Below, in pieces: positions 59,565 through 64,000 of a DNA stretch of 64,000 nucleotides. The position numbers and the translations under genes are program-made. Position 1 is the first letter of the stretch. The number at the start of each line of letters is the position of its first letter. This stretch comes from Apodemus sylvaticus (taxonomy: Eukaryota; Chordata; Mammalia; Rodentia; Muridae), in NCBI RefSeq assembly GCF_947179515.1, contig NC_067487.1:44255014-44319013 (forward strand), written 5' to 3'. The notes under the pieces were generated by a model. The model made no database searches. It was not told the origin of the DNA and saw only the letters and a list, made by a program, of their open reading frames with translations.

Positions 59565-60773
59565 TTACTCTCTTGCTTTTTCCAGGGTGAAGTTTCCCTC
59601 CTTGTATTGGTGTTTTCCTCCTATTATCCTTTGTAGGGCTGGGTTTGTGGATAGATATTGGGTACACTTGGTTTTGTCATGGAATATCTTAATTTCTCCA
59701 TCTTCGGTGATTGAGAGTTTTGCTGGATATAGTAGTTTTGGCTGGCATTTGTGTTCTCTTAGAGTCTGCATGAGATCTGCCCAGGATCTTCTAGCCTTCA
59801 TAGTCTCAGATGAAAAGTCTGCTGTGATTCTGATAGGTCTTCCTTTATATGTTACTTGGCCTTTTTCTCTTACTTCCTTTAATATTCTTTCTTTGTTTAG
59901 TACATTTGGTGTTTTGATTATTATGTGACGGGAAGTATTTCTGTTCTGGTCCAGTCTGTTTGGAGTTCTGTAGGCTTCTTGTATATTCATGGGCATCTCT
60001 CTCTTTAGGTTAGGGAAGTTTTCTTCTATAATTTTATTGAAGATATTTGCTGGCCCTTTAAGTTGTAAATCTTCACTCTCATCTATGCCTATAATCCTTA
60101 GGTTTGGTCTTCTCATTGTGTCCTGGATTTCCTGGATATTTTGGGTTACAAGCTTTTTGCATTTTGCATTTTATTTAACTGTTGAGTCCATGGTTTCTAT
60201 GGTATCTTCATCATCTGAGATTCTTTCTTCTATCTCTTCTATTCTGTTGTTGATATTTGCATCTATGTCCCATGATTTCTTCCCAAGGCTTTCTATCTCC
60301 AAAGTTGTCTCCCTTTGAGTTTTCTTAGTTGTTTCTACTTCTGATTTTAGATCCTGGATGGTTTTGCTTAGCTCCTTCACTTGCTTCTTTGTGCTTTCCT
60401 GTAATTCTTTAAGAGATTTTTGTGTTTCCTCTTTCATGACCTTAGCCTGTTGACCAAAGTTCTCCTGTATTTCTTTAAGTGTTTTTTGCGTTTCCTCATT
60501 ATTGGCTTTTGTATTCTCCTGGATTTCTTTTAATGATATTTGTGTTTCCCTTGCAAGGGCTTCTAACTTTTGATCCATTTTCTCCTGAATTTCTTTAAGT
60601 ATGTTCTTCATGTGTTCCTGTACCAGCATCATGACCAGTGATTTTAAATCCAAATCTTGTTTTACTGGTATGATGGGGTATCCAGGACATGCTGGTAAAG
60701 GAGAATTGGGTGCAGATGTTGCCATATTGCCTTGATTTCTGTTAGTGACGTTCCTGCGTTTGCCTTTTGCCAT
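59565..60773 (-). pseudogene. L1-B ORF1 with one nonsense codon
   Basis: Same N-terminus and domains as the L1-A ORF1. A GAA codon (as in L1-A) has become TAA at 60173-60171, after residue 200 at the end of the coiled coil. The same frame then stays open to the stop at 59565, so the full span is 402 codons. It has one copy of the 22-residue coiled-coil unit that L1-A carries twice, and a 5-residue addition (NILKE region) near residue 50. Without the RRM and C-terminal domains the truncated product should not bind RNA. Confidence 0.95.
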
Positions 60774-61147
60774 CTAGTTCTCACTGGTGTTAGTTGGTCT
60801 TGTCAATGCTGGACTCATCAGTACAAGCTGCCCCTTCCCAGGTGGCCTCTGGTGCACAGCTTACCTCCTGCACTGCCTGGAGTCAGGGTGCTGTTGCCCA
60901 GGCTGTTCAGATACCGAAGCAGACACCTGAAGGCTCCTGCCGGGGCCTGCTGGATTCACCGGAGCACACCGACTTCTCCCAGCTGGCCGCCCAGAAGCCC
61001 CTCTTGCCTCTTGCAGGATCTGGAGATGTGGTGTTGCTGCCCAGGCAGATCTGGATCCGGAAGCGGGAGAGATCTGAGTGCTCCAGCCAGAGGCCTCAGG
61101 ACTGGAACCTAAGCTCCTTGCCACAGGAGCGAGCTGTGCTGTGAGCT

Positions 61148-61370
61148 CCCTAGTAAAACTTTTGAATTACTCTCATACAGAGGACACAGGCATAACATAC
61201 ATACAAATCACTTAATTGTGTTATAATTTGCACTGTATTTACTTCCAAATCAAAAGACACATTTGTGGTGCATGGACTTTTAGCTGATTTTTCTGTTGGA
61301 ATAACTACATTCACTAGGTGGTTGCTAAGGATGCAATCACCAGAAGAAAATCCAATTGACTCCATCCAGG
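61148..61370. other. Single-copy flank of L1-B
   Basis: AT-rich, nothing recognised. Confidence 0.4.
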
Positions 61371-62230
61371 GAAGTAGTTAAGCTAACTGCAGCTCTTCAC
61401 CTTTCTCTTTCTCCAAGTCCAATCCCGAGTTGAGTCTCATTCCCAGCTCTGTAGCATGCTACCTGCTATGGCTTACGCATCCTCTCTGCTCCCACATCCA
61501 ATAGATAACACAGACCTTTCTCTCCAAATGTCCATTCCTCAGTCTACTGCTTTATCCAAGTCTCCAGCAACAGCAGGTATTCCCTGGAGCCTACAAAACA
61601 CTTTGGTCAGGGAAACAGGTAGGTTAACTCCAGATCTTCACTTATCCCTTTGCTCCTCAGAAATCAACCATCCATTCTCATCTCCAGAATTGTAGCAGAA
61701 CATCTGCAGCAGCACTCCCAAGCCACTCCAGGCCTACTTCTCCAGTTGTTCACACTGAAATACTCATCCAAACCCATTCCCTCCCCCTACCCATTGTTTT
61801 ATCTAAGCAAACAACTAGAACAAGCATTCTCTGCAAAATCCTAGGGCATCCATTGAGCAAGGCAGGGAAGTTAACGGCCGATTCCGAATCTCTCATTCCA
61901 TTTTACCAAGTCTAATTCCCTAGTCTGATCTACAGCTCTGTACCAGACCACCTGCTGAAGCCTCTTCCTACATTTGAAATATTTCCTGAGTATTAAACAA
62001 ATCCTGCTTTCCTTCCTTCTAGGGATACCTTTATCCCCTCTCCCCATCTCTATCCTTAAATTTCAGCTTCCAATTTTTATAAACTCATTGTACCAAGAAC
62101 CTCCAGTGCCCACAAGTATCACAATCCCAGAAGAATTCTCTATGAGGCAACACACAGTCACTATATTCTCTGAAGAACCAGAGAGGGTAAGACACACACA
62201 CACACAAAAAACCATCCACATAATAAAGCC
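61371..62230. repeat. Degenerate tandem array, about 245-bp unit, three copies
   Basis: Three imperfect units. Starts: AAGTAGTTAAGCTAACTGCA (61371), AACAGGTAGGTTAACTCCAG (61613) and GAAGTTAACGGCCGATTCCG (about 61867). Inner anchors: GTAGCATGCTACCTGC (61451), GTAGCAGAACATCTGC (61692) and GTACCAGACCACCTGC (61940), spaced 241 and 248 bases. Pyrimidine-rich and non-coding. I do not recognise the family with certainty. Confidence 0.7.
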
Positions 62231-62267
62231 AAAAGATATCTAGAACTACGTTCCTTCCAAACACAGA

Positions 62268-63660
62268 AGCAAATGAATGGAACAGGAAAATATCATCCTG
62301 TGATATTTTAGAGTGAGGTAAAAGGATATGCATGATATATATTCACTAAGTGTGGATATTAACAAAAAAGCACAGGTCAGGCGGTGGTGGCACATGCCTG
62401 TAATCCCAGCACACTGGGAGGCAGAGTCAGGCAGATTTCTGAGTTCAAGGACAGCCTGGTCTACAGAGTGAGTTCCAGGACAGCCAGGGCTACACAGAGA
62501 AACCCTGTCTCAAAACAAACAAATCAAAAAAAAAAAAAGATTTAAAAAACAAGAAAAGCACAGAATACCTAGGTTACAGCCCACAGGATTTAGGAAGTTT
62601 ACCAATCAGAAAGGTCCAACTCAGGATGCTTCAATTCCATTTAGAAGGTGTAAGGAAATAGGCATGAGAGTGAGAACGAGGGAGAAACCAGGGTTGGAGA
62701 GGGGTGGAGGAGCGGAAAAGGAGAACAGGATCAGGTATGGGGTGGGAAAAGCAGGAGAGAAGCCCAGAGGGCCAGGAGGATGAATGGAAATAGGCAGCCG
62801 GTGGGGGGGGGTAGGCAGACCCTCTAGAAAGTACCAGAGACATGGGATATGAGAGACTCTCATGACTCAGTGGAAGTGACCTTAGATGAAATGCCCAACA
62901 GTGAGGAGAGGGAACTCGAAGAATCCACCTCCAATAGATAGACAGGATCTTAGATGAAGGAATGGGATTACCAACCCAAGGTAAAAAATTCTGACCTAGA
63001 ATTCTTCCTGTCTAAAATAACTACGTGAAAAAATTAGAAAGACCTTGAAGGAAAGGCCAACTTGGATCCATCTCATAGGAAGGCACCAAGGTCTGACTCT
63101 ATTACTGATGCTATGGTGTGCGTATAGACAGGAGTCTAGCATGGTTGTCCTCTGAGAGACCCTACCAGCAGCTGATTGAGACAGACACAAATACTTAACA
63201 CAATCATTAAACTGAAGTCAGAGACCTCTATGGTTGAATTAAGGGATGCATGGAAGAAGCAGAAGAGGAGGGAGACCCAATAGGAAGACCGGCACTCTCA
63301 CCTCACCTGGACCCCTAGTAGCTCCCAGATACTGTGTCACAACCGGGCATCATGAGTTGGTCTGAGCCATCTGACACCTATATAGCAGAGAGCTGCCTTG
63401 TCTGGCCTCAGTGGGAGAAGACACACCTAATACTGGAGAAAATTGAGGCCCCAAGAGAGCGAGAGGTCTGATGGCTATGACATTCTCTCATTGACAGGGG
63501 GAAGGAGGAATGGAATGAGGAACCATGGGAGAGGGAATTGGGAATGGAGGCAATGTCTGAATCATAAATAATAGCTGCTAATAATAATAATAATAGTAAT
63601 AATAATAGTGGTAGTAATAGTAAAGAAAACAGAAAATGAAGAAAATCTAGAAATAAAAAA
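62268..63660 (+). mobile_element. L1 ORF2 end and Lx-type 3' UTR, carrying a B1
   Basis: It begins in the last ORF2 codons (GGAACAGGAAAATATCATCC, compare the young ENIILSEVTQ segment) and continues through a long 3' UTR. Landmarks: GAAGCCCAGAGGGCCAGGAG, GTGACCTTAGATGAAATGCC, CAACAGTGAGGAGAGGGAAC, ACTGATGCTATGGTGTGCG and AATTGAGGCCCCAAGAGAG. It ends in an (AAT)n tail (63580-63607). The B1 at 62376-62552 splits it. The end matches the copy at 30345-30780. Confidence 0.85.
62376..62552 (+). mobile_element. B1 SINE with a 10-bp target-site duplication
   Basis: Near-consensus B1: GCGGTGGTGGCACATGCCTG, TAATCCCAGCACACTGGGAG, TACAGAGTGAGTTCCAGGAC and AGAGAAACCCTGTCTCAAAA with an A-rich tail. AAAAGCACAG flanks it at 62366-62375 and 62553-62562. 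Confidence 0.96.
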
Positions 63661-63689
63661 TATTAAAAATTTAGGGTCTCAAACAGCAA

Positions 63690-64000
63690 CCTCCAAGGTA
63701 AGACTCACCAACAGAATACAGTAAACAAAAGCACCAAAGACAAAATACAAGAAATGGATACCAGTGAATAAAAATATTACATTTAAAACTCTCCTGGTAC
63801 AAAACATCCAGGAAATATGGATCAATTTTAAAAGACAAAAATCTAAGAATAGTAATAGAGAAAGAAGAAGAAACCAAGGTCAAAAGAAGATGAATTTAGC
63901 GTTCAGTAAACCATAGAAGAAAATTTCTCTAACCTAAAAAAGGAGATACACATCAAAGTACAAGAAGCATAGAGAGCATCAACTGGATTGGACCAGGAAA
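63690..64000 (+). mobile_element. Old L1 ORF1 fragment, running off the window
   Basis: Read on the plus strand it follows the ORF1 coiled-coil end and RRM: AACATCCAGGAAATATGGAT, AAATTTCTCTAACCTAAAAA, GATACACATCAAAGTACAAG and ACTGGATTGGACCAGGAAA correspond to the L1-A segment 46326-46520. Several stops show it is inactive. Confidence 0.8.

Larger units (their letters stand above)
55443..61147 (-). mobile_element. Nearly full-length young L1 (L1-B)
   Basis: From the right: a 5' UTR part of about 370 bases (61147-60774), ORF1 (60773-59565), ORF2 (59508-55695), then the 3' UTR with its C-rich complement (55500-55570) and T-run at 55443. The 5' UTR next to ORF1 matches that of L1-A (GCGGCCAGCTGGGAGAAGTC block), but upstream it differs and is much shorter. 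I saw no clear target-site duplication. Both ORFs carry disabling changes. Confidence 0.96.

Noticed and set aside
61371..62230. CRISPR-like array
   Set aside because: The units are long, diverged and contiguous with no constant short repeat and spacers, and the genome is mammalian.

Overview
The window is mammalian intergenic (or deep intronic) DNA from a murid rodent. B1, B2, B3 and B4 SINEs, ORR1/MT-type MaLR LTRs and Lx/L1 sequences with murine-type 3' UTRs occur throughout. B2 elements are present and no clear ID elements were seen, which argues mildly against Rattus. The 5' UTR of the best L1 does not resemble the mouse A, Tf or Gf monomers as I remember them, so a murine other than laboratory mouse or rat is possible. 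The species is inference. I found no conventional host protein-coding gene, no tRNA or rRNA gene and no CRISPR array. The only long open reading frames belong to L1 retrotransposons.

Layout. Positions 1-6.5 kb are AT-rich single-copy DNA with a compound microsatellite, an Lx-type L1 3' UTR, a B1, and a B2 with a perfect target-site duplication. At 6.55-8.98 kb a MaLR LTR is split by a 2 kb L1 whose 5' half is inverted (twin priming). From 9 to 31 kb there are scattered SINEs, microsatellites, an old L1 with an Lx 3' UTR inside it, a young L1 3' end, an ORR1-type LTR and a GC-rich repeat-like block. At 32-34.2 kb an old minus-strand L1 ORF1 is interrupted by two other L1 3' ends. From 35 to 44.4 kb the DNA is mostly single copy, and 37.4-38.1 kb is the best candidate for a conserved non-coding regulatory element.

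The 44.4-61.1 kb block is dominated by three young L1 copies. L1-A (+, 44448-51088) is full length, with a CpG-rich 5' UTR, an intact 419-residue ORF1, and an ORF2 broken by one single-base loss. L1-C (-, 51897 to about 53340) is a 3' fragment with a short inverted L1 piece at its far end. L1-B (-, about 55443-61147) is nearly complete but has a nonsense codon in ORF1 and several frameshifts in ORF2. L1-A and L1-B form a large tail-to-tail inverted repeat. From 61.4 kb to the end there is a three-unit degenerate tandem array, an L1 3' UTR carrying a B1 insertion, and an old ORF1 fragment running off the edge.

In an intact L1, ORF1 protein coats the L1 RNA and ORF2 protein nicks the target and copies the RNA into it; B1 and B2 borrow that machinery. 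No copy here has both ORFs open. I did not find a convincing new biological system. The most useful leads are the young L1 subfamily (5' UTR repeat units, ORF1 length change), the nested and twin-primed insertions, the unassigned tandem and GC-rich blocks, and the repeat-poor homeodomain/octamer-motif region.
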